A stretch of DNA of 64,000 bases from Bradyrhizobium sp. WSM1417 (GCF_000515415.1 NZ_KI911783.1:164501-228500), one strand, 5' to 3'. Shown: positions 44,346 to 54,111, numbered from the stretch's first letter. Made by a program: numbers and translations. Notes: generated from the sequence alone by a model not told the origin.

Positions 44346-46031
44346 ATGGAGCGCATCTGGCTTAAGCAATATCCGCCCGGCGTCCCCGCCGATATCGAGC
44401 CGACGCAATATTCATCGCTGGTCGACCTTCTGGAGGAGAGCTTCGCCAAGTTCGCCGACCGCAAGGCGTTCATCTGCATGGACAAGTCGATCAGCTATCG
44501 CGACCTCGACCAGATGTCGCTGGCGATGGCGTCCTACCTGCAAGGGCGAGGCCTGCAACGCGGCGCCCGCGTCGCGATCATGATGCCGAACGTGCTGCAA
44601 TATCCGGTCGCGACCGCGGCCGTGCTGCGCGCCGGTTTCGCGGTGGTCAATGTCAATCCGCTCTACACGCCACGCGAGCTCGAGCACCAACTCAAGGATT
44701 CCGGCGCCGAAGCCATCATCGTGCTGGAGAACTTCGCCCACACCGTCGAGCAGGTGATCGCGAAGACGCAAGTCAAGCACGTCATCGTCGGCAGCATGGG
44801 CGACCTGCTCGGCTTCAAGGGCGTGATCGTCAATCTGGTCGTTCGCCGCGTCAAGAAGATGGTGCCGGCCTGGTCGCTGCCGGGCGCGGTGTCCTTCAAC
44901 GACGCGATCTCCGCCGGCCGCTCTCTGGCCTTCAACAAGCCGAAGCTGTCGCCCGGCGACGTCGCCTTCCTGCAATATACCGGCGGCACCACCGGCGTGT
45001 CCAAGGGTGCCACCCTGCTTCATCGCAACATCGTCGCCAACGTCCTGCAGAACGACGCCTGGCTGCAGCCGGCGATGGCCGCGCCGCCGCACGTCGATCA
45101 ACTCATGGTCGTCTGCGCGCTGCCGCTCTATCACATCTTCGCCCTGACGGCTTGCTACCTGCTCGCGGTGCGCGCCGGCGGCTGCAATCTCCTGATCCCC
45201 AATCCGCGCGACATCCCGGGCTTCATCAAGGAATTGGCGAAGTACCAGGTCAACAACTTCCCCGCCGTGAACACGCTCTACAACGGCCTGATGCACCATC
45301 CCGACTTCAAGAAGCTCGACTTCTCCAAGCTAAAGATCTCGAACGGTGGCGGCATGGCGGTGCAGCGCCCGGTCGCCGAGCAGTGGAAGGCGATCACGGG
45401 CTGCTCCATCGCCGAAGGCTACGGCCTGTCGGAGACATCTCCGACGCTGACCTGCAACACCACGACCGATCCCGAGTTCAACGGCACCATCGGCATCCCC
45501 GTGCCCTCGACCTGGATCTCCATCCGCGACGACGACGGCAACGAGATGCCGCTTGGCCAGCCCGGCGAGATCTGCGCCAAGGGCCCGCAGGTGATGTCGG
45601 GCTACTGGAACAGGCCGGAGGAGACCGCCAAGGTGATGACCGCGGACGGCTATTTCCGCACCGGCGACATCGGCATCATGGACGAGAGGGGCTACACCAA
45701 GATCGTCGATCGCAAGAAGGACATGATCCTGGTCTCCGGCTTCAATGTCTATCCGAACGAGATCGAAGAAGTGATCGCGAGCAACCCCGGAGTGCTCGAA
45801 TGCGCCGTCATCGGCATTCCCGATTCCAAGTCGGGAGAGGCGGTGAAGGCGTTCGTGGTCAAGAAGGACCCGAACCTTACGGCGGAGGCCCTGGTCAAGT
45901 TCTGCCAGGAGCAGTTGACGGGCTACAAGGTGCCCAAGCACATCGAATTCCGCACCGACCTGCCGAAGACCAATGTCGGCAAGATCCTGCGCCGGCAGCT
46001 GCGCGACGAGAAGAAGGCGGAGGCGGCGTAA
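44346..46031 (+). CDS. fadD: long-chain-fatty-acid--CoA ligase
   Basis: The 561-residue enzyme is FadD-like, activating fatty acids for beta-oxidation. It contains QYTGGTTGVSKGA (P-loop), the PLYHIFALT segment, YGLSETSP, the hinge TGDIGIMDERGYTKIVDRKKD, GFNVYPNEIEEV and the C-terminal TNVGKILRR with the catalytic Lys. The start ATG at 44346 follows GAGGGGAG; an in-frame ATG at 44331 is less likely. It is the second AMP-forming ligase in the window and precedes a DUF924 gene by 15 bases. Confidence 0.93.
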   Translation: MERIWLKQYPPGVPADIEPTQYSSLVDLLEESFAKFADRKAFICMDKSISYRDLDQMSLAMASYLQGRGLQRGARVAIMMPNVLQYPVATAAVLRAGFAVVNVNPLYTPRELEHQLKDSGAEAIIVLENFAHTVEQVIAKTQVKHVIVGSMGDLLGFKGVIVNLVVRRVKKMVPAWSLPGAVSFNDAISAGRSLAFNKPKLSPGDVAFLQYTGGTTGVSKGATLLHRNIVANVLQNDAWLQPAMAAPPHVDQLMVVCALPLYHIFALTACYLLAVRAGGCNLLIPNPRDIPGFIKELAKYQVNNFPAVNTLYNGLMHHPDFKKLDFSKLKISNGGGMAVQRPVAEQWKAITGCSIAEGYGLSETSPTLTCNTTTDPEFNGTIGIPVPSTWISIRDDDGNEMPLGQPGEICAKGPQVMSGYWNRPEETAKVMTADGYFRTGDIGIMDERGYTKIVDRKKDMILVSGFNVYPNEIEEVIASNPGVLECAVIGIPDSKSGEAVKAFVVKKDPNLTAEALVKFCQEQLTGYKVPKHIEFRTDLPKTNVGKILRRQLRDEKKAEAA

Positions 46032-46046
46032 GCGCCTCTTTCGTTC

Positions 46047-46601
46047 ATGACCGACGACAGCAACATCAGTCCGGCCGGCATCCTCGCCTTCTGGCGCGAG
46101 GCCGGCCGCGATGCATGGTACGAGCGCAACGACGCATTCGACACGGAGGTCAGGCGCCGCTTTCTCGCGCTGTGGCAGAAGGCGGTCGCCGGCGAGCTTT
46201 CGTCATGGGAGGCGACCGACGGGGGCGCACTCGCGCTCGTCATCGTGCTCGACCAGTTTCCGCGCAACATGTTTCGGGGCACGTCGCAGGCCTTTGCCAG
46301 CGACGCGTTGGCGCGCGACGTCGCCCGCCGCGCCATTGCACGGGGTGCAGATCAAAGGATCGACCCGGTCCTGCTCGAATTCCTCTATCTGCCCTTCATG
46401 CATTCCGAGCACCTGCCCGACCAATTGCACTGCGTCGCGCTGTTTCAAAACACCGAGAATGCCGAAAACCTGAAATACGCGCGGGAGCACGCCGACATCA
46501 TCCGGCGGTTTGGCCGCTTCCCCCACCGCAACCGTCTGCTCGGCCGCGACACCACGCCGGACGAGCAGGCCTTCCTCGACGGCGGCGGTTTCGCCGGCTG
46601 A
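46047..46601 (+). CDS. DUF924 family protein
   Basis: The 184-residue product has the DUF924 features: ILAFWREAGRDAWYERNDAFD at the N-terminus, then LALVIVLDQFPRNMFRGT, FLYLPFMHSEHLPDQ and FGRFPHRNRLLGRDTTPDEQAFL. The family is all-helical, often TPR-like, and its role is unknown. It starts 15 bases after fadD and is probably co-transcribed. Confidence 0.88.
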   Translation: MTDDSNISPAGILAFWREAGRDAWYERNDAFDTEVRRRFLALWQKAVAGELSSWEATDGGALALVIVLDQFPRNMFRGTSQAFASDALARDVARRAIARGADQRIDPVLLEFLYLPFMHSEHLPDQLHCVALFQNTENAENLKYAREHADIIRRFGRFPHRNRLLGRDTTPDEQAFLDGGGFAG

Positions 46602-46719
46602 TGACATAACGGTGAAGGGTCCCGCCCTCACCGCCTCCGGGTCACTATCCGTGCCGGCAACATTGTGCAGCGCCGCCGCACGGTCTAAAAAGCGGGACCG
46701 ATTTTCAGGGAGACTGACG

Positions 46720-47205
46720 ATGGCGATCCAGACTGGCGACAAGCTGCCCGAGGCGAAATTCCGAGTGATGACGGCCGAAGGCCCGCAGGTGAAGACCACC
46801 GACGACATCTTCAAGGGCAAGAAAGTAGCGCTGTTCGCGGTGCCCGGCGCCTATACCGGGACCTGCCACAAGATGCATCTGCCGAGCATCTTCCTTAACG
46901 CCTACGCCCTGAAGGACAAGGGCGTCGACACCATCGCAATCGTCTCCGTCAACGACGCCTTCGTCATGAACGCCTGGAAGCGCGACACCGACCAGCGCGA
47001 CGAGGCCATCTTCCTGGCCGACGGCAATGCCGACTTCACCAAGGCGATCGGCATGGAGCTCGACGCCTCCGGCAACGGTCTCGGCATCCGCTCCAAGCGC
47101 TATTCGATGCTGGTCGAGGACGGCGTGGTCAAGAAGCTGAACCTCGAGGCGATGCCGGGCAAGGTCGAAGTGTCCGGCGGCGATACGCTGCTCGGGCAGC
47201 TGTAA
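46720..47205 (+). CDS. peroxiredoxin, Prx5 (AhpE/TSA-like) single-cysteine type
   Basis: The 161-residue protein reduces peroxides. It has the Prx5-family peroxidatic site PGAYTGTCH with Cys49, the Arg in GIRSKRYSMLVEDG, and the typical N-terminal KLPEAKFRV. No other cysteine is present, so it must use an external thiol such as glutathione or glutaredoxin for resolution. The ATG at 46720 follows CAGGGAGA. An inverted-repeat element lies downstream (47237-47337). Confidence 0.9.
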   Translation: MAIQTGDKLPEAKFRVMTAEGPQVKTTDDIFKGKKVALFAVPGAYTGTCHKMHLPSIFLNAYALKDKGVDTIAIVSVNDAFVMNAWKRDTDQRDEAIFLADGNADFTKAIGMELDASGNGLGIRSKRYSMLVEDGVVKKLNLEAMPGKVEVSGGDTLLGQL

Positions 47206-47236
47206 GCGGCCGCCGCTTTCAGCCACAAACGACACT

Positions 47237-47337
47237 GTCATGCCCCGCGAAAGCGGGGCATCCAGTATTCCAGAGACAGTTGTTGTTAAATCGAGAGCCG
47301 CGGCGTACTGGATCGCCCGGTCAAGCCGGACGATGAC
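47237..47337. repeat. intergenic inverted-repeat element
   Basis: A 101-base element with GTCAT (47237-47241) and ATGAC (47333-47337) as ends and a nested hairpin GCCCCGC-GAAA-GCGGGGC (47242-47259). A second pair is ATCCAGTA (47260-47267) with TACTGGAT (47306-47313). It lies between converging peroxiredoxin and rnhA genes. The hairpin and CATGCCC-type ends resemble the element at 62620-62706. Confidence 0.7.
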
Positions 47338-47369
47338 GGCGGAGCATGAGGAAGGAGCGCGGATCCGCG

Positions 47370-47834
47370 CTACTCCGCCACCCGCGCCTGCAACCGCGCC
47401 TTCACAATCCCGTCGCGCGCGAGCTGATCGGCGCGTTCGTTCTCGGGATGGCCTGCGTGGCCCTTGACCCAGTGCCAGCGCACGTCATGAGCCTTCAGCG
47501 CGGCATCGAGGCGCTGCCATAGCTCGACATTCTTCACCGGCTTCTTATCGGCGGTGCGCCAGCCGTTGCGTTTCCAGCCGTGGATCCAGCCGGTGATGCC
47601 CTGACGGACATACTGGCTGTCGGTATAGAGATCGACGGTGCACGGCTTCTTCAGCGCTTCCAACGCGGAGATCGCCGCCATCAATTCCATCTGGTTGTTG
47701 GTGGTGTGGCGCTCACCACCGTTCAGTTCCTTTTCCTTGTCGCCGAACTTCAGGATCGCGCCCCAGCCGCCGGGCCCCGGATTTCCCGAGCAGGCGCCGT
47801 CGGTGTAGATCGTGACAATCGGGAGCTCGCTCAC
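47370..47834 (-). CDS. rnhA: ribonuclease HI
   Basis: The 154-residue enzyme removes RNA from RNA-DNA hybrids. The four catalytic acids are present: Asp12 in [16 protein letters not shown], Glu in MELMAAI, Asp in TDSQYV and Asp in HPENERAD, with the catalytic-loop His in VKGHAGHP. The start is GTG at 47834 overlapping the thrB stop by four bases (GTGA), so the genes are coupled. The ispH-thrB-rnhA order is common in alphaproteobacteria. Confidence 0.93.
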   Translation of the reverse strand: MSELPIVTIYTDGACSGNPGPGGWGAILKFGDKEKELNGGERHTTNNQMELMAAISALEALKKPCTVDLYTDSQYVRQGITGWIHGWKRNGWRTADKKPVKNVELWQRLDAALKAHDVRWHWVKGHAGHPENERADQLARDGIVKARLQARVAE

Positions 47835-48814
47835 GCCACCAGCCCCGACGGCATCAGCCCGTAGTCGCGCACGCTGGAAACACTCTGGTGGAAGCGCAGC
47901 TTGCGGACATATTCCAGCGGATCCTTCGGCCGAACCAGCGCGCCCGGCGGAACGTTGAGCCAGTCGACCAGCCGCGTCAGCAGGAAGCGCATCGCGGCGC
48001 CGCGCGCGAGCAGCGGCAGCGCGGCCTCTTCCGCCTCGGACAGCTTTCGCACGCGGCCATAGGCATTGAGGAAGGCCCGCGCCTTGGTAACGTTGAAGGA
48101 ATGATCCGGCTCGAAGCACCAGGCGTTGAGGCAGATCGCAACATCATAAGCCAGCATATCATTGCAGGCGAAAGTGAAGTCGATGATCCCGGAGAGCTTG
48201 TCGCCCAGGAAGAAGACGTTGTCGTTGAAGAGATCGGCGTGGATCACGCCTTCGGGCAGCTGCGTCGGCCAGACGCCGCTCTCGAGGTAGTCGAGCTCGT
48301 GGCTCAGGAACGCGCGCAGGCCGGGCTGCACCTCGTCCGCCCGCTGTGACGCCGCATCGAACAGCGGCCGCCAGCCCGGGACCGATAGCGCGTTCGCACG
48401 CCTGATCGCGAAATTCGCGCCAGCCAGATGCATCCTGGCGAGCCCCTCGCCGACACCGGCGCAATGGGCCGCGTTCGGCTTGCGCGGCCAGACGCCTTCG
48501 AGAAAGGTGATGATCGCGGCCGGCCGGCCCGACAGCTCGCGCAACGCCTCGCCGTCCGTTCCCTTCACCGGCAGCGGGCAGTTGACGCCGTGCTCGGCCA
48601 GATGCGTCATCAGCGCGAGGAAGAACGGCAGATCGTTCTTCGCCACGCGCTTCTCATAGAGCGTGAGGATGAACGACCCCTTGGTCGTATGCAGCAGGAA
48701 GTTGGAATTTTCGACGCCCTCGGCGATGCCCTTATAGGAGAGCAACTCGCCGAGATCGTATTGGTTGAGGAAGTCCGCAAGCTCGTCGGCGGCAACGTCG
48801 GTGTAGACCGCCAT
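47831..48814 (-). CDS. thrB: homoserine kinase (ThrB, APH-fold type)
   Basis: The 327-residue enzyme phosphorylates homoserine in threonine synthesis. It belongs to the aminoglycoside-phosphotransferase-like ThrB found in alphaproteobacteria: ENSNFLLHT for the ATP-binding loop, the catalytic [13 protein letters not shown], and the metal-binding IIDFTFAC. The N-terminus [20 protein letters not shown] is characteristic. It lies 6 bases after the ispH stop and overlaps rnhA. Confidence 0.93.
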   Translation of the reverse strand: MAVYTDVAADELADFLNQYDLGELLSYKGIAEGVENSNFLLHTTKGSFILTLYEKRVAKNDLPFFLALMTHLAEHGVNCPLPVKGTDGEALRELSGRPAAIITFLEGVWPRKPNAAHCAGVGEGLARMHLAGANFAIRRANALSVPGWRPLFDAASQRADEVQPGLRAFLSHELDYLESGVWPTQLPEGVIHADLFNDNVFFLGDKLSGIIDFTFACNDMLAYDVAICLNAWCFEPDHSFNVTKARAFLNAYGRVRKLSEAEEAALPLLARGAAMRFLLTRLVDWLNVPPGALVRPKDPLEYVRKLRFHQSVSSVRDYGLMPSGLVA

Positions 48815-48820
48815 GAAGGT

Positions 48821-49789
48821 CTACTCGGCGGCGGCTTCGGGGCGCACCTGACGCGGCAGCGGGAAGAATTCGTTTTCTTCCGCGGCCGAGACCGTCTCCA
48901 CATGCAGCGTGAAGCGCTCGGCGAACGCGTCCATGATCTCCTCGACGATCACTTCCGGGGCCGAGGCGCCCGCGGTGATGCCGAGGCTGGTGATGTTCTC
49001 GAACCGCTTCCAGTCGATTTCGGTGGCGCGCTGCGCCAGCACGGCGATCGGGCAGCCCTCGCGCTCGGCGACCTCACGCAGGCGCTGCGAGTTCGACGAG
49101 TTCGGCGCACCGACCACGATCAGGGCGTCAACCACCGGCGCCACCTTCTTCACCGCGAGCTGGCGGTTGGTGGTGGCGTAGCAGATGTCTTCCTTGTGCG
49201 GCCCGTTGATGTTCGGGAAGCGTTCCTTCAGGAGCGCCACGATCTCCGCGGTGTCGTCGATCGACAGCGTGGTCTGGGTCACGAAGGCGAGGTTGTTCGG
49301 GTCCTTCGGGGCGATGGTCTTGGCGTCCTCGGCGGTCTCGATCAGGGTCACGGCGCCGGTCGGAAGCTGGCCGAGCGTGCCCACCACCTCCGGATGATGG
49401 GAATGGCCGATCAGGAAGATCTCGCGGCCGCGCTTGAAATGGATTGCGGCCTCGCGGTGCACCTTGGTGACCAGGGGGCAGGTCGCATCGAGCGAGAACA
49501 AATTGCGGGACGTGGCGTCGGCCGGAACCGATTTCGGCACGCCGTGGGCCGAGAACACCACCGGCGCGGTGGTGTTTTCCGGGATCTCGGCGAGTTCCTC
49601 GACGAAGATCGCGCCCTTCTTCTTCAACCCATCGACGACGTACTTATTGTGCACAATCTCGTGGCGAACATAGACGGGGGCGCCGTATTTATCGAGCGCC
49701 CGTTCCACGGTGTCGATCGCCCGGACCACCCCGGCGCAGAAGCCACGGGGAGAACAAAGCACGATCTTGAGGTCTGGTTTGGCTGACAT
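48821..49789 (-). CDS. ispH: 4-hydroxy-3-methylbut-2-enyl diphosphate reductase
   Basis: The 322-residue Fe-S enzyme makes IPP and DMAPP in the last step of the MEP pathway. The three cluster cysteines are present: Cys12 in [10 protein letters not shown], Cys104 in DATCPLV and Cys203 in [10 protein letters not shown]. The catalytic Glu lies in the [12 protein letters not shown] region, and His residues are in HSHHPEV and SAHGVPKS. I start at ATG 49789; a longer frame begins with a non-standard ATT. It heads the ispH-thrB-rnhA unit. Confidence 0.95.
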   Translation of the reverse strand: MSAKPDLKIVLCSPRGFCAGVVRAIDTVERALDKYGAPVYVRHEIVHNKYVVDGLKKKGAIFVEELAEIPENTTAPVVFSAHGVPKSVPADATSRNLFSLDATCPLVTKVHREAAIHFKRGREIFLIGHSHHPEVVGTLGQLPTGAVTLIETAEDAKTIAPKDPNNLAFVTQTTLSIDDTAEIVALLKERFPNINGPHKEDICYATTNRQLAVKKVAPVVDALIVVGAPNSSNSQRLREVAEREGCPIAVLAQRATEIDWKRFENITSLGITAGASAPEVIVEEIMDAFAERFTLHVETVSAAEENEFFPLPRQVRPEAAAE

Positions 49790-50042
49790 TGAGCGATCTC
49801 GGGACCGAATCACCTCGCCAAATGGGCGGGAAGCGGTCGATGAATGAATAGGGCTTGGGTACGGTCTTACAGGGACTTCAGAGGGAATTGGGCCCCCTTT
49901 CGGGCGCTGTCAAGGCACTATCTATAGCAGAACCATTGCGTGGCTACCCCCTCCGGGCTTATATAGCGCGAATTCCCAGTCATCGCTGATGACCACCGGT
50001 TTCGCCTCCAAAGGGGTGGGCGAAGCACAAAGGAGATTTGCC

Positions 50043-50738
50043 ATGAGCAACGCACCTCTGATGCCCAAGGCGACCGCCGTCTGGCTGCTCGACAACACCG
50101 CGCTGACCTTCGATCAGGTCGCCGATTTCACCAAAATGCACCCCCTCGAGGTGCGCGCGATCGCCGATGGCGACGCCGCTCAGGGCATCAAGGGCATGGA
50201 TCCGCTCTCCAACGGCCAGCTGACCCGCGAGGAGATCGAGAAGGGCGAGAACAACCCGGACTACCGACTCCGCCTCCAGGAGAGCAAGGTGGTGCTGCCG
50301 CCGCAGCCCAAGCGCAAGGGCCCGCGCTACACCCCGGTCTCGCGCCGCCACGAACGCCCGAGCGCCATCCTCTGGCTGCTGCGCAACCATCCCGAGCTCA
50401 AGGACGCCCAGATCATGCGCCTGGTCGGCACGACCAAGAGCACGATCGCCAGTGTCCGCGATCGCACCCACTGGAACACCTCCCAGCTGACGCCGATTGA
50501 TCCCGTCACCCTCGGCCTCTGCTCGCAGATCGAGCTCGATTTCGAGGTCGCGCGCGCGGCCAAGGAAAAGCCGATCGACGCAGCCTATGGCGGCGCCACC
50601 CTGCTGCCGGCCTCAGAAACCACCAAGAAGGACGAGTACGAACCCGCGGAGCGGTCCAGCGACGATCTCAACGTCGATGCCGTGTTCGCCAAGCTGAAGA
50701 CGCTCGGCGGCAAGAAGCAGGACCAGGAGGAGGAGTAA
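50043..50738 (+). CDS. DUF1013 cell-cycle-associated regulator family protein
   Basis: The 231-residue product matches DUF1013: MPKATAVWLLDNTALTFDQVADFTKMH at the N-terminus, GMDPLSNGQLTREEIEKG, KGPRYTPVSRRHERPSAILWLLRNHPELKDAQI and RTHWNTSQLTPIDPVTLGLCSQ. It is conserved nearly throughout alphaproteobacteria. I recall members being described as transcription-associated cell-cycle factors (TrcR), but that assignment comes from memory, not from sequence. The start follows AAGGAGA, and a strong terminator follows the stop. Confidence 0.88.
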   Translation: MSNAPLMPKATAVWLLDNTALTFDQVADFTKMHPLEVRAIADGDAAQGIKGMDPLSNGQLTREEIEKGENNPDYRLRLQESKVVLPPQPKRKGPRYTPVSRRHERPSAILWLLRNHPELKDAQIMRLVGTTKSTIASVRDRTHWNTSQLTPIDPVTLGLCSQIELDFEVARAAKEKPIDAAYGGATLLPASETTKKDEYEPAERSSDDLNVDAVFAKLKTLGGKKQDQEEE

Positions 50739-50775
50739 TCCTTCACTCCCTGTTGGTCATCGAATGGGAATGCGA

Positions 50776-50803
50776 ACGCGGCGGGCCAACCCGCCGCGTT
50801 TTT
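50776..50803 (+). terminator. intrinsic terminator after the DUF1013 gene
   Basis: ACGCGGCGGG (50776-50785), loop CCAA and CCCGCCGCGT (50790-50799) form a perfect 10-bp stem, directly followed by TTTTT (from 50799) and GTTT. It ends the plus-strand transcript before the converging ompW-like gene. Confidence 0.88.
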
Positions 50804-50849
50804 GTTTGTAACTGTCCGCGGTCGCGCGGCAGCGTGCTCCCGCCAAACT

Positions 50850-51596
50850 TCAGAACTTATACGTCACACCACCGCCGACCAGCCACGGGTCGATATGCGC
50901 GGTACCGGTAACCGGCAGACCACTGACCGTCGCCGAATAGTCCGGCCGCAACCAGAGCTTCTTGACGTCGACGTTGAGGCCCCAGTGCCGATCGAGCATG
51001 TAGTCGAAGCCGAACTGCACCGCGCCACCGAAGGCGTTGCTGACATGCAGGCTCGTGGCGGTGGCGACGATCGCGGGCGGACCGACGATCGCGGCCGGCG
51101 CGTTGGCCGCGGAATTGTTGAAGAACACGGTGTAGTTCACGCCGGCGCCGATATACGGCTTGAACGCGCCGAAATTGTCGAAGTGATATTGCAGGGTCAG
51201 CGTCGGCGGTAGCAGCGTGGTCTTGCCGATCGGCAGATTTGCCAGCGAGCCGGTGCCGCTGATCGAATGCCGGGTGACACCGAGGATCAGCTCGGCCGCG
51301 ATGTTCTTGGTGAAGAAATAGCTGATGTCGAGCTCAGGCACGACCTGGTCGCTGATCGAGAGGCCCGAATTCGGCGACGACAGCGACGGAACGCCGGCGA
51401 CATTGACGGTCGAGCCGCCCGCATCCGGCAACACGCCTAGTACCCGCAAACGTACCATCCAGGGATTGAAGGCTTCTACCGGCGGCGGCGCCTTTTTATA
51501 GATCGGCAAATCGGCAGCCTGTGCCGAGGCAAGAGCTCCCACCAGCGTCGCACCCAGCGCCGCGAGCCGCGCCATGTTTCTTGTCATTCCGTCCAT
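50850..51596 (-). CDS. OmpW-family outer membrane protein
   Basis: The 248-residue product has a signal peptide (about 1-25, ending AQAAD) and OmpW features: PWMVRLRVLGVLPD at the first strand, LDISYFFTKNIAAELILGVTRH, LQYHFDNFGAFKPYIGAGVNYTVFF, and the C-terminal GGGVTYKF ending in Phe. The fold would be an eight-stranded outer membrane barrel for small hydrophobic compounds. The ATG at 51596 follows AAGGGG; the extended frame from 51638 is not needed. Confidence 0.9.
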   Translation of the reverse strand: MDGMTRNMARLAALGATLVGALASAQAADLPIYKKAPPPVEAFNPWMVRLRVLGVLPDAGGSTVNVAGVPSLSSPNSGLSISDQVVPELDISYFFTKNIAAELILGVTRHSISGTGSLANLPIGKTTLLPPTLTLQYHFDNFGAFKPYIGAGVNYTVFFNNSAANAPAAIVGPPAIVATATSLHVSNAFGGAVQFGFDYMLDRHWGLNVDVKKLWLRPDYSATVSGLPVTGTAHIDPWLVGGGVTYKF

Positions 51597-51759
51597 TGCA
51601 TTCCCCTTCAGCCTTGTGCGCGCTTCGTTGCGCGACATCAGCGTCAGAGCAGAAAGGCAATGGTGAAGGATTTGATGCCGATCAAATCAGGACAAATGCG
51701 ATTGCGATTTGGCTGCGGCGTTGCAGATGTGTCGCGGCAGGATAATGCCGCAGCTTACA

Positions 51760-52020
51760 TCATGGCCGGTCCGGATGGTTCAGCATGTATTCGCCGAGGT
51801 CGCGCTGGCGGCGGTCGGCGCGGGTGGTCGCGGCGCTGCGCTGGACGTCGCGGTCCTTGCGGCAGGCCACGTATTCGGGCGAGCCGGCCGCATAGCCGCG
51901 ACTCTGGCAGACCGCGTCGTCATCGTCGCCGCCCATCGCCACCGGCGTCTGGTAGCGCGCGGAGCAGGCGGAGAGAATGAGGCCCGCAAATGCAATCGCT
52001 AGAAACGGCTTCGAATTCAT
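51760..52020 (-). CDS. small lipoprotein, unknown function
   Basis: The 86-residue product has a lipoprotein leader with lipobox LSAC (Cys19), then a mature part with two further cysteines (DAVCQSRGYAAGSPEYVAC) that could pair, and an Arg-rich C-terminus. It is a common rhizobial hypothetical. An inverted-repeat element sits directly upstream of its start (52031-52147). Confidence 0.75.
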   Translation of the reverse strand: MNSKPFLAIAFAGLILSACSARYQTPVAMGGDDDDAVCQSRGYAAGSPEYVACRKDRDVQRSAATTRADRRQRDLGEYMLNHPDRP

Positions 52021-52030
52021 GGCAGGCCCT

Positions 52031-52147
52031 TCATCCTCATGGTGAGGAGCCCGCGCAGCGGGCGTCTCGAACCATGCAGGCCAAGCTGCAGCAGCGGGCC
52101 TTTCATCCTTCGAGACGCGCGCCAGGCGCGCTCCTCAGGATGAGGAT
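52031..52147. repeat. intergenic inverted-repeat element with nested arms
   Basis: The outer arms TCCTCATGGTGAGGAGC (52034-52050) and its near-complement at 52130-52146 differ at two positions. An inner pair CGTCTCGAA (52063-52071) / TTCGAGACG (52109-52117) adds a second stem. It fills most of the gap between the lipoprotein gene and prpE. This sequence type differs from the elements at 47237 and 62620. Confidence 0.75.
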
Positions 52148-52188
52148 TGAGCGGAAAAATGCGGCCTATTCAAGCCCCATTGCAAACC

Positions 52189-54111
52189 TCACACCCGCCC
52201 CTTCAGCGCATCGCCGATCTCGTCCAGCACCTTGGGGTCCTCGATCGTCGCCGGCATGGTCCAGGCTTCACCATCGGCGATCTTCTTGATGGTGCCGCGC
52301 AATATCTTTCCGGAGCGCGTCTTGGGCAGGCGGCCGACGGTGATGGCCAGCTTGAACGCGGCAACGGGACCGAGCTTGTCGCGCACCAGCGCGATGATCT
52401 CCTTCTCGATCTCGGCCGGGGCCCGCTTCACGCCCGCCTTGAGCACCAGGAAGCCGCAGGGGACCTCGCCCTTGATCGCGTCCTTGACGCCGAGCACGGC
52501 GCATTCGGCGACGTCGGGATGCGAAGCCAGGATCTCCTCCATGCCGCCGGTGGAGAGCCGATGGCCGGCGACGTTGATGATGTCGTCGGTGCGGCCCATG
52601 ACGAAGACATAACCGTCTTCGTCCTTGTAGCCGGCATCCGACGTTTTGTAGTAGCCGGGAAATTCGGTGAGATAGGCTTCCTTGAAACGTTCGTCCTGAT
52701 TCCACAGCGTCGGCAGGCAGCCCGGCGGCATCGGCAGCTTGATGACGATCGAGCCCATGGTGTTCGGACCGACCGGCTTTGCCGCTTCGTCGACCACGTC
52801 GACCTGATAGCCCGGCATCGGCACCGTCGGCGAGCCGTGCTTCACCGGCAGCTGGCCTAAGCCGACCGGGTTGCCGGCGATGCACCAGCCGGTCTCGGTC
52901 TGCCACCAATGGTCGATGACAGGCACTTTCAGCTGCTGCTCCGACCATTCCACCGTCGGCGGATCGGCACGCTCGCCGGCCAGGAACAGCGTGCGGAAGG
53001 TCGAGAGATCGTATTGCCTGATGAATTTTCCTTCCGGATCTTCTTTCCGGATCGCGCGGAACGCGGTCGGCGCAGTGAAGAAGGCGACAGCCTTGTGCTC
53101 GCTGATCACGCGCCAAAACGCGCCGGCATCGGGCGTGCCGACCGGCTTGCCCTCATACATGATCGAGGTCGCGCCGTGCAGCAGTGGGCCGTAGACGATG
53201 TAGCTGTGGCCGACCACCCAGCCGATATCGGAGCCGCACCACCAGACCTCACCCGGCTTGACGCCATAGAGGTTGAACATGGACCATTTCACCGCGACGA
53301 GATGGCCGCCATTGTCGCGCACGACGCCCTTGGGAATGCCGGTCGTGCCTGACGTATAGAGGATGTAGAGCGGATCGGTAGCGGCGACCGGCACGCAAGG
53401 CGCCTGTTTTCCGTCGTTCATCGCCTTGCGGCGCAGGCCCGCCCAATCATAGTCGCGGCCGGGCGTGAGGGCGCAGACGAGCTGCGAACGTTGCAGCACG
53501 ATGCAGGCCTTCGGCTTTGCCCCCGCAAGCCTGATCGCCTCGTCGAGCAGCGGCTTGTACTGCACGATCCGGCCGGGCTCGATGCCGCAGCTCGCCGACA
53601 GGATCAATTTTGGCTGCGCATCGTCGATGCGGGTGGCGAGCTCTTTCGCGGCAAAGCCGCCGAACACCACGGAGTGCACCGCGCCAATGCGCGCGCAGGC
53701 GAGCATCGCGACCACGGCCTCCGTGACCATCGGCATATAGAGGATGACGCGATCGCCCTTGGCGACACCAAAATCCTGCATGATGGCGGCGAGCGCCTGC
53801 ACTTCGGCCAGCAGTTCGGCGTAGGTGAATTTGGTGACGCTATTTGCCAGCGGCGAATCATGAATCAGCGCGATCTGGTCGGCGCGGCCGCGTTCGACGT
53901 GGCGGTCGAGCGCGTTGTAGCAGGTGTTGACGACGCCACCGCTGAACCAGCGGCCGTAAACGCCCTGTGAGGGATCGAAGATCTTTTTCGGTGGCTCGAT
54001 CCAGTCGATCTCCTTGGCCGCCTCGGCCCAAAAACCCTCAGGGTCGGCCAGCGAGCGCGCATAAACCTCGTGATAGAGGCTCTTTCCGTCGATGTTTCCT
54101 CGGACGTTCAT
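52189..54111 (-). CDS. prpE: propionyl-CoA synthetase
   Basis: The 640-residue AMP-forming ligase activates propionate. PrpE features are YTSGTTGIPKGVVRDNGGHLVAVKWSM-type P-loop, GWVVGHSYIVYGPLLHG, WWQTETGW, the hinge TSDAGYKDEDGYVFVMGRTDD and the C-terminal TRSGKILRGTIKK whose Lys is the acetylation target in this family. The RDNGGH motif separates PrpE from acetyl-CoA synthetase. I start at the ATG at 54111 behind GGGAG; the longer frame to 54231 is not homologous. No methylcitrate or propionyl-CoA carboxylase gene lies beside it. Confidence 0.93.
   Translation of the reverse strand: MNVRGNIDGKSLYHEVYARSLADPEGFWAEAAKEIDWIEPPKKIFDPSQGVYGRWFSGGVVNTCYNALDRHVERGRADQIALIHDSPLANSVTKFTYAELLAEVQALAAIMQDFGVAKGDRVILYMPMVTEAVVAMLACARIGAVHSVVFGGFAAKELATRIDDAQPKLILSASCGIEPGRIVQYKPLLDEAIRLAGAKPKACIVLQRSQLVCALTPGRDYDWAGLRRKAMNDGKQAPCVPVAATDPLYILYTSGTTGIPKGVVRDNGGHLVAVKWSMFNLYGVKPGEVWWCGSDIGWVVGHSYIVYGPLLHGATSIMYEGKPVGTPDAGAFWRVISEHKAVAFFTAPTAFRAIRKEDPEGKFIRQYDLSTFRTLFLAGERADPPTVEWSEQQLKVPVIDHWWQTETGWCIAGNPVGLGQLPVKHGSPTVPMPGYQVDVVDEAAKPVGPNTMGSIVIKLPMPPGCLPTLWNQDERFKEAYLTEFPGYYKTSDAGYKDEDGYVFVMGRTDDIINVAGHRLSTGGMEEILASHPDVAECAVLGVKDAIKGEVPCGFLVLKAGVKRAPAEIEKEIIALVRDKLGPVAAFKLAITVGRLPKTRSGKILRGTIKKIADGEAWTMPATIEDPKVLDEIGDALKGRV

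Noticed and set aside
42548..44485. A 645-codon open frame antisense to the carboxypeptidase gene
   Set aside because: It is Arg/Gly/His-rich with no family motifs and mirrors the Lys/Ala/Pro-coding strand; the sense gene has full catalytic motifs and a leader.
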